From the NCBI GenBank assembly GCA_028709785.1, contig JAQUTK010000026.1:1-53250 (forward strand): a stretch of DNA of 53,250 bases. Reading direction: 5' to 3'. This DNA comes from Bacteroidales bacterium. Lineage in GTDB: Bacteria > Bacteroidota > Bacteroidia > Bacteroidales > JAQUTK01. Positions 24,995 through 32,907 of this stretch are shown piece by piece; position 1 is the first letter of the stretch; the number at the start of each line of letters is the position of its first letter. Made by a program: the position numbers and the translations under genes. The notes under the pieces were generated by a model, which saw only the letters and a program-made list of their open reading frames with translations, ran no database searches and was not told where the DNA came from.

Positions 24995-26002
24995 ATGAAA
25001 AAGATACTTGTCACAGGGGCCAGTGGTTTTATTGGTAGTTTCCTTACAGAAGGTGCTTTGTCGCGTGGGTTTGATACGTGGGCAGGCATTCGTGCGACCA
25101 GCAATCGCGGCTATTTGCAGGATAGCCGTTTGCGTTTCATCGATTTGCCGTATGACAACCGTTGGAAGCTGAAAGATGTATTGACCCGCTTTAAAGCTCA
25201 ATATGGTGGCTGGGATTATATTATCCATAATGCGGGACTGACCCAGAGTGTCTATAACGAGGAATTCTTTCAGGTGAATTATCAGAATACGCGAAACTTT
25301 GTGGAGGCGCTGATCGAACTGGAAATGGTGCCGGAGCGGTTCATCTTTATGAGTTCGCTGAGCGTGTTTGGTCCGATGGCTGAAAAAACAATGCAACCGA
25401 TACGTCTCACAGATACCCCTGCACCGAATACTGAGTATGGAAAGAGTAAATTAAAGGCCGAAGAGTTTCTTGCCGGTCTGACAGATTTCCCCGTTGTCAC
25501 CATGCGCCCGACCGGCGTGTATGGTCCGCGTGACAAGGATTATTTCTTACTCGCCAAAACGGTGCGCTCGGGTCTGGATGTTTCTGTCGGATACAAACCT
25601 CAGAAGATCACTTTTATCTATGTGAAAGATCTGGTTCGTGCGGTCTATCTTGCGATAGAAAAAGCAAAACCTCACAGCAGCTATTTTGTATCAGACGGGG
25701 AGGTATATACCAGCAGTGACTATGCGTTGTTTGTGAAGCAGAAACTACAGGTGAAATATTTGCTTTCTTTGCGGATCCCCCTTTGTGTTGTTTGGCTGAT
25801 CTCTGCGTCTATTGGTCGTTTGATGCAATGGATGGGGCGTTCATTTACCCTCAACAGTGATAAGTTTAAGATCATGAAACAACGGAACTGGTGCTGCGAT
25901 AATCAACCCACCGAACAGGATCTCGGTTTCAAAGCGGAGTACAAACTTCAACAGGGAGTTGCCGAAAGTATCGATTGGTATCAGGCAAACGGCTGGTTAT
26001 AA
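24995..26002 (+). CDS. NAD-dependent epimerase/dehydratase (extended SDR)
   Basis: A 335-residue extended short-chain dehydrogenase. The nucleotide-binding loop TGASGFIG (7-14) and the active-site Y148xxxK152 (EYGKSK) are intact, with SSLSVFG supplying the catalytic Ser. Family members epimerise or dehydrate nucleotide sugars or reduce related substrates; the sequence does not show which. A hydrophobic segment near residues 255-275 could be a membrane-associated helix. Its last six bases overlap the end of the convergent dusB gene. Confidence 0.88.
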   Translation: MKKILVTGASGFIGSFLTEGALSRGFDTWAGIRATSNRGYLQDSRLRFIDLPYDNRWKLKDVLTRFKAQYGGWDYIIHNAGLTQSVYNEEFFQVNYQNTRNFVEALIELEMVPERFIFMSSLSVFGPMAEKTMQPIRLTDTPAPNTEYGKSKLKAEEFLAGLTDFPVVTMRPTGVYGPRDKDYFLLAKTVRSGLDVSVGYKPQKITFIYVKDLVRAVYLAIEKAKPHSSYFVSDGEVYTSSDYALFVKQKLQVKYLLSLRIPLCVVWLISASIGRLMQWMGRSFTLNSDKFKIMKQRNWCCDNQPTEQDLGFKAEYKLQQGVAESIDWYQANGWL

Positions 26003-26986
26003 CTCTGCCAGTCGGGGTGCGACATCGCGGTCCAGGATGGTAAACAGTTGTTCGAGAGTCTCTGCCCGAAGCATGGCAATACGCAGTTCTTTGAAATGCG
26101 GGATGCCTTTAAACAGTGGTGTGGCTGCCAGGTGCCGACGGATATGTAAAATACCTCTGCGTTCATCCAACCATTCGATGCTCCCTTTTACCTGTTCTTT
26201 TAGTATGTCTAGTTGCCATTGCGGTGTGTAAGGAGGCAAAAGCTCACCTGTTTCGAGATAGTGACGGATTTCCTGAAACAACCATGGGTGACCAAAGGTA
26301 GCCCGGCCAATCATGATTCCATCCACGCCATAGGTATCAAAAGCCGCTTTTGCTTCTTCAGGGTTGGTGATATCTCCGTTTCCGATGATCGGAATCTTCA
26401 TCCGCGGATTCTTTTTTACTTCACCGATCAGTGTCCAGTCCGCCTCACCGGTGTACATCTGCGCACGGGTGCGACCATGGATCGAGAGTGCTTCAGCGCC
26501 TGCGTCCTGAATTCTTTCTGCAAGGTCAACTATTATTTTGGAAGAGTCATCCCATCCCAAACGGGTCTTGACTGTGACGGGCAATTTGACTGCCTTTACG
26601 ATCTCTTGCACAATCTCTACTAATTTATCGGGCTCCCGTAGCATTCCCGACCCGGCTCCTTTACCGGCAACTTTCTTCACCGGACAGCCGAAGTTGAGGT
26701 CGATCATATCGGGACCTGCTGCTTCGCATATTTTGGCTGCTTCAACCATGGCATCCAGCTCTTTGCCGTAGATCTGAATAGCGACAGGCCGTTCTTCTTC
26801 ATAGATCGTCAGCTTCTGTTGGGTACGGCTGATGGAACGGATTAGAGCATCGCTGGATACGAACTCGGTATAGACCATATCGGCACCAAATCGTTTGCAC
26901 ATCAGACGGAAAGAGGGGTCAGTCACATCTTCCATCGGAGCCAAAAAAAGTGGTTTTTCACCCAAATCAAGATCTCTAATCTTCAT
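25997..26986 (-). CDS. dusB: tRNA-dihydrouridine synthase (DusB-like)
   Basis: A 329-residue flavoenzyme that reduces uridine to dihydrouridine in tRNA. The TIM barrel starts with FLAPMEDVTDPSFR (14-27); the catalytic Cys101 stands in LNFGCPVKKV; SIHGRTRAQMY and GNGDI (FMN phosphate binding) follow; the C-terminal helical domain ends the protein. A frame extension reaches 27010, but MKIRDLDLGEKPLF from the ATG at 26986 is the natural start. Assignment to the DusB branch is by overall likeness. Confidence 0.93.
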   Translation of the reverse strand: MKIRDLDLGEKPLFLAPMEDVTDPSFRLMCKRFGADMVYTEFVSSDALIRSISRTQQKLTIYEEERPVAIQIYGKELDAMVEAAKICEAAGPDMIDLNFGCPVKKVAGKGAGSGMLREPDKLVEIVQEIVKAVKLPVTVKTRLGWDDSSKIIVDLAERIQDAGAEALSIHGRTRAQMYTGEADWTLIGEVKKNPRMKIPIIGNGDITNPEEAKAAFDTYGVDGIMIGRATFGHPWLFQEIRHYLETGELLPPYTPQWQLDILKEQVKGSIEWLDERRGILHIRRHLAATPLFKGIPHFKELRIAMLRAETLEQLFTILDRDVAPRLAEL

Positions 26987-27035
26987 ACAGCGTTTGTTTT
27001 GCGTTTGCAAAAGTACTCTTTTAACGAGAAATTCC

Positions 27036-27043
27036 TACCTTTG
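27036..27043 (+). promoter_or_regulatory. -7 element (TACCTTTG) for the U32 gene
   Basis: An exact consensus match 32 bases before the ATG at 27075, and inside the gap to the divergent dusB gene. The nearest TTTG upstream (27004-27007) is 28 bases away, so the -33 box is not supported. Confidence 0.45.
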
Positions 27044-27074
27044 CGGTTCCAAAATCCTAAAAGAGTTTCTTCTG

Positions 27075-28322
27075 ATGACAAACGATCTTGAAATTATGGC
27101 TCCGGCAGGTAGCTGGGAGTCCCTTGCTGCTGCTATTCAGGCCAAAGCTGATTCTATCTACTTCGGAGTAGAGAATCTGAATATGAGGGCCCATTCTTCT
27201 AATAACTTTACGATTGCTGACCTGCACGAGATTGTGGGTATCTGCAAAGAGCAGGGGATGAAGTGCTATCTGACAATCAACACGGTGATATATGACGGCG
27301 AACTGGAGTTGATGCGCCGTATCATTGATGCGGCTGCTGAGGCGGGAGTAACGGCAATCATTGCTGCAGATGTTGCAGTAATGGAATATGCGGTGCGCAA
27401 AGGAGTCGAGATTCATCTTTCCACGCAGCTGAATATTTCAAATATTGAGGCTCTTCGTTTCTATGCCCGTTTTGCAGATGTGGTGGTGCTGGCTCGCGAA
27501 CTTAATATGAAACAGGTGAAAGAGATCTACCGTCAGGTTGTGGAGGAGAAGATTTGTGGCCCGAAAGGAGAACTGATTCGTATCGAGATGTTTTGCCACG
27601 GGGCTTTGTGCATGGCTATCTCCGGCAAATGTTATCTCAGTCTCAATGAACTGAACTCGTCAGCTAACAGAGGGGCTTGTTATCAGGTATGCCGTCGGGG
27701 ATATACCGTGATGGATAAGGATAAGGAGATTGAACTGGATGTGGATAATCAATACATCATGTCGCCGAAAGATCTGAAGACGATTCATTTTATGGATGAG
27801 ATGATTGATGCCGGCGTGAAGGTGTTTAAGATTGAAGGGCGTGCCCGTGGGGCGGAATATGTGCGCACTGTAGTCGAGTGTTATAAAGAGGCGGCTCAGT
27901 GTTGCCTGGATGGTACTTTCTCTGAGGAAAAGGTGGCTGCGTGGGACGAACGGTTGAAAAGGGTTTTTAATCGGGGTTTCTGGAACGGCTATTACCTGGG
28001 ACAGAGGTTGGGCGAATGGAGCAAAAAGTATGGTTCTAATGCGACCACGCTCAAAGTCTATATCGGAAAGGGAGTTAAATACTTCGAAAAGATAGGGGTG
28101 GCTGAGTTTCTGATGGAAACAAAGTCTTTAAAGGTTGGAGATACTATTCTCATCACCGGACCAACGACCGGCGCTATTGAAATGAAAGTGGAGGAGATCC
28201 GCGTGGATCTGAAGCCGGTGCAGGAAACAGTCAAAGGGGAAAATTTCTCGCTGAAGATACCGGAAAAGATTCGTCCTTCAGACAAATTGTTCAAGATTGT
28301 TCCGGTAGAAGAAAAAAAGTAA
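27075..28322 (+). CDS. U32 family protein (TrhP/YegQ-like RNA hydroxylation)
   Basis: A 415-residue U32 family protein. The frame is open from 26895, but the ATG at 27075 gives the family N-terminus (MTNDLEIMAPAGSWESL). The family signature FCHGALCMAISGKC (173-186) is followed by NRGACYQVCR, supplying Cys179, Cys186, Cys202 and Cys206, the likely Fe-S ligands. U32 proteins were named as collagenases, but characterised members TrhP (tRNA 5-hydroxyuridine) and RlhA (23S rRNA) work in RNA hydroxylation. Its size fits the TrhP group better than the longer RlhA. Its 3' end overlaps convergent rsmD by 32 bases. Confidence 0.88.
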   Translation: MTNDLEIMAPAGSWESLAAAIQAKADSIYFGVENLNMRAHSSNNFTIADLHEIVGICKEQGMKCYLTINTVIYDGELELMRRIIDAAAEAGVTAIIAADVAVMEYAVRKGVEIHLSTQLNISNIEALRFYARFADVVVLARELNMKQVKEIYRQVVEEKICGPKGELIRIEMFCHGALCMAISGKCYLSLNELNSSANRGACYQVCRRGYTVMDKDKEIELDVDNQYIMSPKDLKTIHFMDEMIDAGVKVFKIEGRARGAEYVRTVVECYKEAAQCCLDGTFSEEKVAAWDERLKRVFNRGFWNGYYLGQRLGEWSKKYGSNATTLKVYIGKGVKYFEKIGVAEFLMETKSLKVGDTILITGPTTGAIEMKVEEIRVDLKPVQETVKGENFSLKIPEKIRPSDKLFKIVPVEEKK

Positions 28323-28836
28323 AGTTCACGCTACCGTATTCTCTTTGCTGCATGAAATAGGGATGGCTCTTGAAGTTGTTCTTGCTGGAGTGCTCAAGGA
28401 TAAACATACCCCCCGGTTTTAACCGATGGTTATCAAAGACCAATGCCGGGATTTGCTCCAACTCTTTCAGATCATAGGGAGGATCGGCGAAGATCAGGTC
28501 AAATTGAGGACCATTGAGCGAGCTCAGATATTTCAGAGCATCTCCTTTGAGTGGAATGATCGGCGCATTGAGTACCTTGACGCATTTGCTTATAAAGTTG
28601 TAATGGGCATTCTCCTTTTCCACACTGATTACCTCTTTGCAACCTCTGGAGGCCAGTTCGAGACTGATGCTCCCGGTACCGCTAAAGAGATCCAGCGCGC
28701 TTGTCTCTTCAAAGTCAATCAGATTATTCAGTACATTGAAAAGATTCTCTTTGGCAAAATCTGTGGTGGGTCTGAGTTTGAAGTTTGCAGGCACTTCAAA
28801 CCGTCTGCTTCTGTATTCTCCGCCGATAATTCTCAT
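28291..28836 (-). CDS. rsmD: 16S rRNA (guanine-966-N2)-methyltransferase
   Basis: A 181-residue Rossmann-fold methyltransferase. It starts MRIIGGEYRSRR, the usual RsmD N-terminus, followed by RPTTDFAKENLFN, the SAM motif LDLFSGTGSISLE (48-60) and the catalytic DPPY (118-121). It methylates G966 in the small-subunit rRNA. The frame extends upstream to 28953 but this would overlap the DUF3822 gene; the ATG at 28836 lies one base after that gene's stop, so the genes are tightly coupled. DUF3822-rsmD adjacency is, as I recall, common in Bacteroidota. Confidence 0.92.
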   Translation of the reverse strand: MRIIGGEYRSRRFEVPANFKLRPTTDFAKENLFNVLNNLIDFEETSALDLFSGTGSISLELASRGCKEVISVEKENAHYNFISKCVKVLNAPIIPLKGDALKYLSSLNGPQFDLIFADPPYDLKELEQIPALVFDNHRLKPGGMFILEHSSKNNFKSHPYFMQQREYGSVNFTFFLLPEQS

Positions 28837-28837
28837 G

Positions 28838-29605
28838 TTATGAAAGTGTTGTGATGTCGAGTGGTTGTTTTTTGTCATCTTCTCTGAAAGTGACGTTGCT
28901 GACGTATTTCTGAAGGATAGATCTGATCTCTGATGTATATTCGGTAGTACCATTCAGAAGAATCCGGTCAGTCAGTTGGTCAAACTTAAATTGCTGGAAA
29001 GTGTTCATGATGTAATAAATAGCATCATTTGGAGAGTGATAGGCAAATGTGTTGGCAAACAAGATCCCTTCCTGTGATGTTAAGAAAAGGCTGATCTGCT
29101 GTTTCTCACAGTGGACAAACAGATCGCAATGCTTTGTCTCATCCTCTTTGGAATGGAGATAGAAACTGGTCAGAGGTGTAATCTGATGGATAAAGTGGGC
29201 TTCAGGAAAGTTGCGTTGAAGAAAGAAATAGAGATCCTCTTCCATGAAATAGAGTAACACCCGTCCAATGGATTGAATCGAATTGCTCATATAAACAGGC
29301 TGACCAAACCCTTTGGATAATGTGGGGAAGAAAGAGCTGTATTCCTCTTTGCTTATCAGTTCGTCGGGAAGAAATGTAAAAGGAGCTCCTACACTGATTA
29401 TGTGTATCGAGAGATACTCCTCTTCCGTCAGTTTGTTTTCAAATACGGCATCTTTTAACAGCGAAAGATAATCATCACCCGGTCTGATTGTGCTGGAATA
29501 TGTCAATAGCTGCGACTCCTTGTTGGGGCCGGTGTAAAAAGAAAATCCATCCGGTAATAGCCGGATGGATAATATTCTGTTCTGTTTTGCAGTCTCCAGC
29601 TTCAT
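28838..29605 (-). CDS. DUF3822 family protein
   Basis: A 255-residue cytoplasmic protein of DUF3822, a family largely confined to Bacteroidota. No signal peptide or membrane span. Pieces such as LSIRLLPDGFSFYTG at the start and LFVHCEKQQISLFLTS in the second half look like the strand pairs of an actin/ASKHA-type fold, as in type II secretion PilM/GspL proteins, but key phosphate motifs are not clear, so this is inference. It is placed between a membrane-anchored protein and rsmD, all on the minus strand with gaps of 7 and 1 bases. Function unknown. Confidence 0.85.
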   Translation of the reverse strand: MKLETAKQNRILSIRLLPDGFSFYTGPNKESQLLTYSSTIRPGDDYLSLLKDAVFENKLTEEEYLSIHIISVGAPFTFLPDELISKEEYSSFFPTLSKGFGQPVYMSNSIQSIGRVLLYFMEEDLYFFLQRNFPEAHFIHQITPLTSFYLHSKEDETKHCDLFVHCEKQQISLFLTSQEGILFANTFAYHSPNDAIYYIMNTFQQFKFDQLTDRILLNGTTEYTSEIRSILQKYVSNVTFREDDKKQPLDITTLS

Positions 29606-29612
29606 GAAGCCA

Positions 29613-30239
29613 TTATTCCCAGTTACCCGCGTTGTTGTTTACCTCGGTTACAGAGCCAACCTGTAATCCCGGATATCTGTCCTGTTGAGAAGCTTTATCT
29701 TTCAGGTTAACAATTTCCTGATGATTCAAACCTTTCAGATAGACATCGTATGGGGTGTTGCATTGGAATACTTTCATCCATAAACCGGCATTGGTTGGAA
29801 TCTCAGTTGCCTGAAGCTCAAATTGTTCTGTTGTTCCAGGAACGAAACGGATCGAATCAGGATTGAATGAAGGACCGAAAAGGGTGTCTTTCGCTGATAC
29901 AAAGATCGTATCACGAATAATAATACCTTGTTTCACTGCTTCTGCCTCAGTTAATCCGGCTTGCAGTTGCTCGTCTGTCAAGCTACCAGTCTTACTTACG
30001 AACGGAAGTTTTTCGTTCTTCAGAAAATAAATCAGAGTATCGAAGGTTTTGGCATATTCCCCTTTCTTGTTCAAGAATGCCACCTGTGCGGTACGAATAT
30101 CAATCAAACGTTTAATGACTGCTTTGTCTCTGTCGCCTTTTGCTTCAGTAAATTGAATTGGTCCTAAGATACTCATTGTACATAAATACAACATTATCAC
30201 AACAGAGAGGGCCAACAATGCATTCAGAATCTTCTTCAT
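29613..30239 (-). CDS. Membrane-anchored hypothetical protein
   Basis: A 208-residue protein with one N-terminal membrane helix (residues 5-27) and no cleavage site that stands out. It contains a helix (AVIKRLIDIRTAQVAFLNKKGEYAKTFDTL-type) that resembles the conserved start of pilin-like or pseudopilin-like proteins, where an initial hydrophobic helix continues into an amphipathic one. That likeness, with a following gene for a GspL/PilM-like fold (DUF3822), is suggestive only. It heads the three-gene minus-strand unit with rsmD. No family name can be given with confidence. Confidence 0.75.
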   Translation of the reverse strand: MKKILNALLALSVVIMLYLCTMSILGPIQFTEAKGDRDKAVIKRLIDIRTAQVAFLNKKGEYAKTFDTLIYFLKNEKLPFVSKTGSLTDEQLQAGLTEAEAVKQGIIIRDTIFVSAKDTLFGPSFNPDSIRFVPGTTEQFELQATEIPTNAGLWMKVFQCNTPYDVYLKGLNHQEIVNLKDKASQQDRYPGLQVGSVTEVNNNAGNWE

Positions 30240-30272
30240 ACGTATTTTATTTTGTTTTTTTTATTTGACCCA

Positions 30273-30280
30273 CAAATGTA
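30273..30280 (-). promoter_or_regulatory. -7 element (TACATTTG) for the DUF3822-rsmD unit
   Basis: An exact minus-strand TAnnTTTG match 34 bases before the start at 30239. No -33 TTTG at the usual distance. Confidence 0.45.
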
Positions 30281-30331
30281 TGAAAAGAAAATAATACTAG
30301 CTATATTTACGGGGTAAAATCTTTTAAAAAC

Positions 30332-31744
30332 ATGGTTGATTCTTTTTTGTATTCCCGTATCCAACAGAATTTTCAGTTTGCGTTTACTCCCGAACAAGAG
30401 ATAGCACTTCAAAATCTTGTCGGTTTTATTCTTTCCGGCCAATCAGATCAGCTTTTTCTTCTGAAGGGATTTGCAGGTACGGGCAAGTCGTCATTGATTG
30501 GAGCCGTTGTGAAAACGTTGAATGGACTTGAACAAAATATCGTATTGTTGACTCCAACGGGTAGAGCTGCTAAAGTTTTTTCTGCTTATTCTGACTATCC
30601 GGCTTCCACTATTCACAGAAAGATCTATCGTCAGAAATCAATGTTTTCCAATCTCTTTTCCATTTCAGAGAACCGCCATAAGGATACTTTGTTTTTAGTG
30701 GATGAGGCTTCTATGATTGCCAATGATTCCAATGATCAGATTACTTTTGGCTCGGGATCGCTGCTGGATGATTTAATTGAGTATGTATATTCCGGAGAGG
30801 GATGCAAACTGGTGCTCATTGGTGATACAGCTCAGTTGCCGCCGGTCGGTCAGACAATAAGTCCCGCGTTGGAAAAGGAACGTCTGAAAGGTTACGGACT
30901 GGACGTGATCGAAATGAAACTGACGGAGGTGGTTCGTCAGGCAACTGAGTCGGGTATTTTATCAGTGGCTTCGTCTATTCGCAAAGACATTGAACAGGAT
31001 GAGGTGTTTGATTATCCGATACTTTCAGTGGATGGTATGAACGATGTGACCCGACTCCCTGCCGACGAACTGGTGGAAACAATCAATGCCTGCTACGATC
31101 GCGATGGGATTGACGATGTGCTGGTGGTCTGCCGTTCCAATAAAAATGCAAATGTTTATAACAGAGGAATCCGGGGACGGATGCTTTATAAAGAGGAAGA
31201 GATTGAGTCGGGAGACAGACTGATGATCGTGCGCAATAACTATTTTTGGAAACAGACACCCGATAAAGAGACATTTATAGCCAATGGAGATTTAGTCGAA
31301 CTGAAACGTGTAAAGCAGCGGAGTGAGATGTATGGGTTTCACTTTGCCGATGTGTCACTCCGTTTTGTTGATTATGAAATGGAACTGGATGCTAAGATAT
31401 TATTGGATACTTTGCATACCGAAGCACCTTCTCTGACAACTGAAATGCGCACCAAACTTTTTGATGCGGTCTATGCTGATTATGCCGCCAATTACAAAAC
31501 GAAGAAAGCAATCATGGAAAAGTTGCGCATGGATCCTTGGCTGAATGCCCTGCAGGTAAAATATGCGTATGCTATGACGTGTCATAAAGCACAGGGTGGA
31601 CAATGGAAACATGTTTTTGTGGATCAGGGATATCTTACTCAAGAGATGCTTGGGATGGATTATTATCGCTGGCTTTATACCGCATTTACGCGTGCAACGG
31701 ATCATTTGTATCTTGTCAACTTTTCGGAAGAATGTTTTGAATAA
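30332..31744 (+). CDS. RecD/Dda-like ATP-dependent DNA helicase (SF1B)
   Basis: A 470-residue superfamily 1 helicase. Walker A is GFAGTGKS (46-53), motif Ia TPTGRAA, motif II (Walker B) DEAS (125-128), motif III LIGDTAQLPPVG, and the C-terminal UvrD_C_2 motif AMTCHKAQGGQW followed by YTAFTRATD (motif VI). Length is closest to phage T4 Dda-like and short RecD-like helicases; there are no RecB/RecC partners. It could process stalled forks or ssDNA. The next gene, an alkyl-DNA repair protein, starts ten bases downstream, so the pair may form a repair unit. Confidence 0.9.
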   Translation: MVDSFLYSRIQQNFQFAFTPEQEIALQNLVGFILSGQSDQLFLLKGFAGTGKSSLIGAVVKTLNGLEQNIVLLTPTGRAAKVFSAYSDYPASTIHRKIYRQKSMFSNLFSISENRHKDTLFLVDEASMIANDSNDQITFGSGSLLDDLIEYVYSGEGCKLVLIGDTAQLPPVGQTISPALEKERLKGYGLDVIEMKLTEVVRQATESGILSVASSIRKDIEQDEVFDYPILSVDGMNDVTRLPADELVETINACYDRDGIDDVLVVCRSNKNANVYNRGIRGRMLYKEEEIESGDRLMIVRNNYFWKQTPDKETFIANGDLVELKRVKQRSEMYGFHFADVSLRFVDYEMELDAKILLDTLHTEAPSLTTEMRTKLFDAVYADYAANYKTKKAIMEKLRMDPWLNALQVKYAYAMTCHKAQGGQWKHVFVDQGYLTQEMLGMDYYRWLYTAFTRATDHLYLVNFSEECFE

Positions 31745-31753
31745 ACCAATGGT

Positions 31754-32314
31754 ATGATTATCGAAGAAATGACTCCTGAGGATTATAGGAAAGCGTGTAA
31801 GGGGATGATTATCCGGTACAGCATTGCAGAGACTCTGTTTGGACGTGTGATTGTGGCTTCTTCGCAGCTTGGTGTTTGTTTTTTGGGCTTTTGTGAGAAA
31901 CAGGAGCCGGGACTGAATGAACTGAGGGCACGTTTCCCTCAAAACTCGTTTGTGGAAGGTTCTGACGAGTTTCAGCTGGCAGCTCTTTCTCTGATCCAGC
32001 CCGATAAGCAGGAGAGATCGGAGGTGAGATTACATCTGATGGGAACTCCTTTTCAATTGAAGGTGTGGAAGGCGTTGCTCTCTGTTCCATCAGGATCAGT
32101 TACTACATATAGTCAGTTGGCTCAGCTCATAGGAAGTCCGAAGGCCGTTCGTGCAGTCGGGAATGCAGTTGGAAAGAATCCGGTGTCACTGTTGATTCCT
32201 TGTCACCGCGTCATTCGCTCCGACGGACTTTCGGGCGGTTATCATTGGGGTGCAGACCGGAAAAAGTGCATTCTGGAATGGGAAAGGAAACATTCGGAAA
32301 GAGAGTGTTGCTGA
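31754..32314 (+). CDS. ogt: Methylated-DNA--protein-cysteine methyltransferase
   Basis: A 186-residue suicide repair protein that removes O6-alkyl groups from guanine. The catalytic Cys150 is in the LLIPCHRVI motif, followed by GLSGGYHWG; the helix-turn-helix region is VTTYSQLAQLIGSPKAVRAVGNAVG with the Arg finger. The N-terminal ~90 residues form the small alpha/beta domain (and lack the Ada phosphotriester domain). It follows the helicase gene by ten bases. Ogt versus AdaB naming is not decisive. Confidence 0.92.
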   Translation: MIIEEMTPEDYRKACKGMIIRYSIAETLFGRVIVASSQLGVCFLGFCEKQEPGLNELRARFPQNSFVEGSDEFQLAALSLIQPDKQERSEVRLHLMGTPFQLKVWKALLSVPSGSVTTYSQLAQLIGSPKAVRAVGNAVGKNPVSLLIPCHRVIRSDGLSGGYHWGADRKKCILEWERKHSERECC

Positions 32315-32319
32315 TGATC

Positions 32320-32814
32320 TTACAAATCCAGTGACATGATATAGTCGTTCATGTAAAAACCATTTCCGATGTGAAAGTCACCTTCCCGTGCAACCTTCAT
32401 TCCCATCTTCTTATAAAAATGAACGGCTTTATTGTTCCGGTTCACATTGAGCTCCATCGTGCAAGGTTCAGGATGTATTTCTTTTATAAACCGAATGGCT
32501 TTCTCAAAGAGAAATTTACCTGCTCCTGTGCCCTGGTATTCAGGTAACACATAAATCTTTTGCAGGTGAAACAAATGTTCTCCTTCTTCTTCCACGGAAA
32601 AATAGCCACAGGGTGTTTCCCCTTTGTACAAAATAAAGAAAGTGTGCTTTCCGTTCATCTGAGCTGTCAGGCTTTCAATCGAATACATCCAGCTCATCAT
32701 ATATTCACTCTGTTCGGGAGTGTGCATATACTGATAGGTTGGGATAAATGTTCTTTCTGCCAGATCGCGAATCAGTTGGCAGTCGTCAGTGGTTGCCTTT
32801 CTTATTGTATACAT
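32320..32814 (-). CDS. GNAT family N-acetyltransferase
   Basis: A 164-residue single-domain GNAT. The acetyl-CoA loop is in VLPEYQGTGAGKFLFEKA (motif A, Q-x-x-G-x-G/A) and motif B is LNVNRNNKAVHFYKKMGM. The pattern is that of the YjdJ/PaiA-like small acetyltransferases; PaiA-type enzymes modify polyamines, but the substrate is not shown by sequence. It ends five bases from the stop of the convergent ogt gene. Confidence 0.88.
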   Translation of the reverse strand: MYTIRKATTDDCQLIRDLAERTFIPTYQYMHTPEQSEYMMSWMYSIESLTAQMNGKHTFFILYKGETPCGYFSVEEEGEHLFHLQKIYVLPEYQGTGAGKFLFEKAIRFIKEIHPEPCTMELNVNRNNKAVHFYKKMGMKVAREGDFHIGNGFYMNDYIMSLDL

Positions 32815-32860
32815 AAGTCTGAATACTGTTTGATGCTATGCAAATGGGTTAGAATAAAAG

Positions 32861-32889
32861 CCGGAAATACCCCCAAAAGGGTATTCCGG
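32861..32889 (-). terminator. Terminator after alaS
   Basis: An 11-12-base stem (CCGGAATACCC paired with GGGTATTTCCGG, one bulged base) with a short loop lies just beyond the alaS stop on the minus strand and is followed by CTTTTA. The plus strand also has TTTT after the stem. Confidence 0.75.
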
Positions 32890-32907
32890 TTTTATCTGTA
32901 CTTCTAT

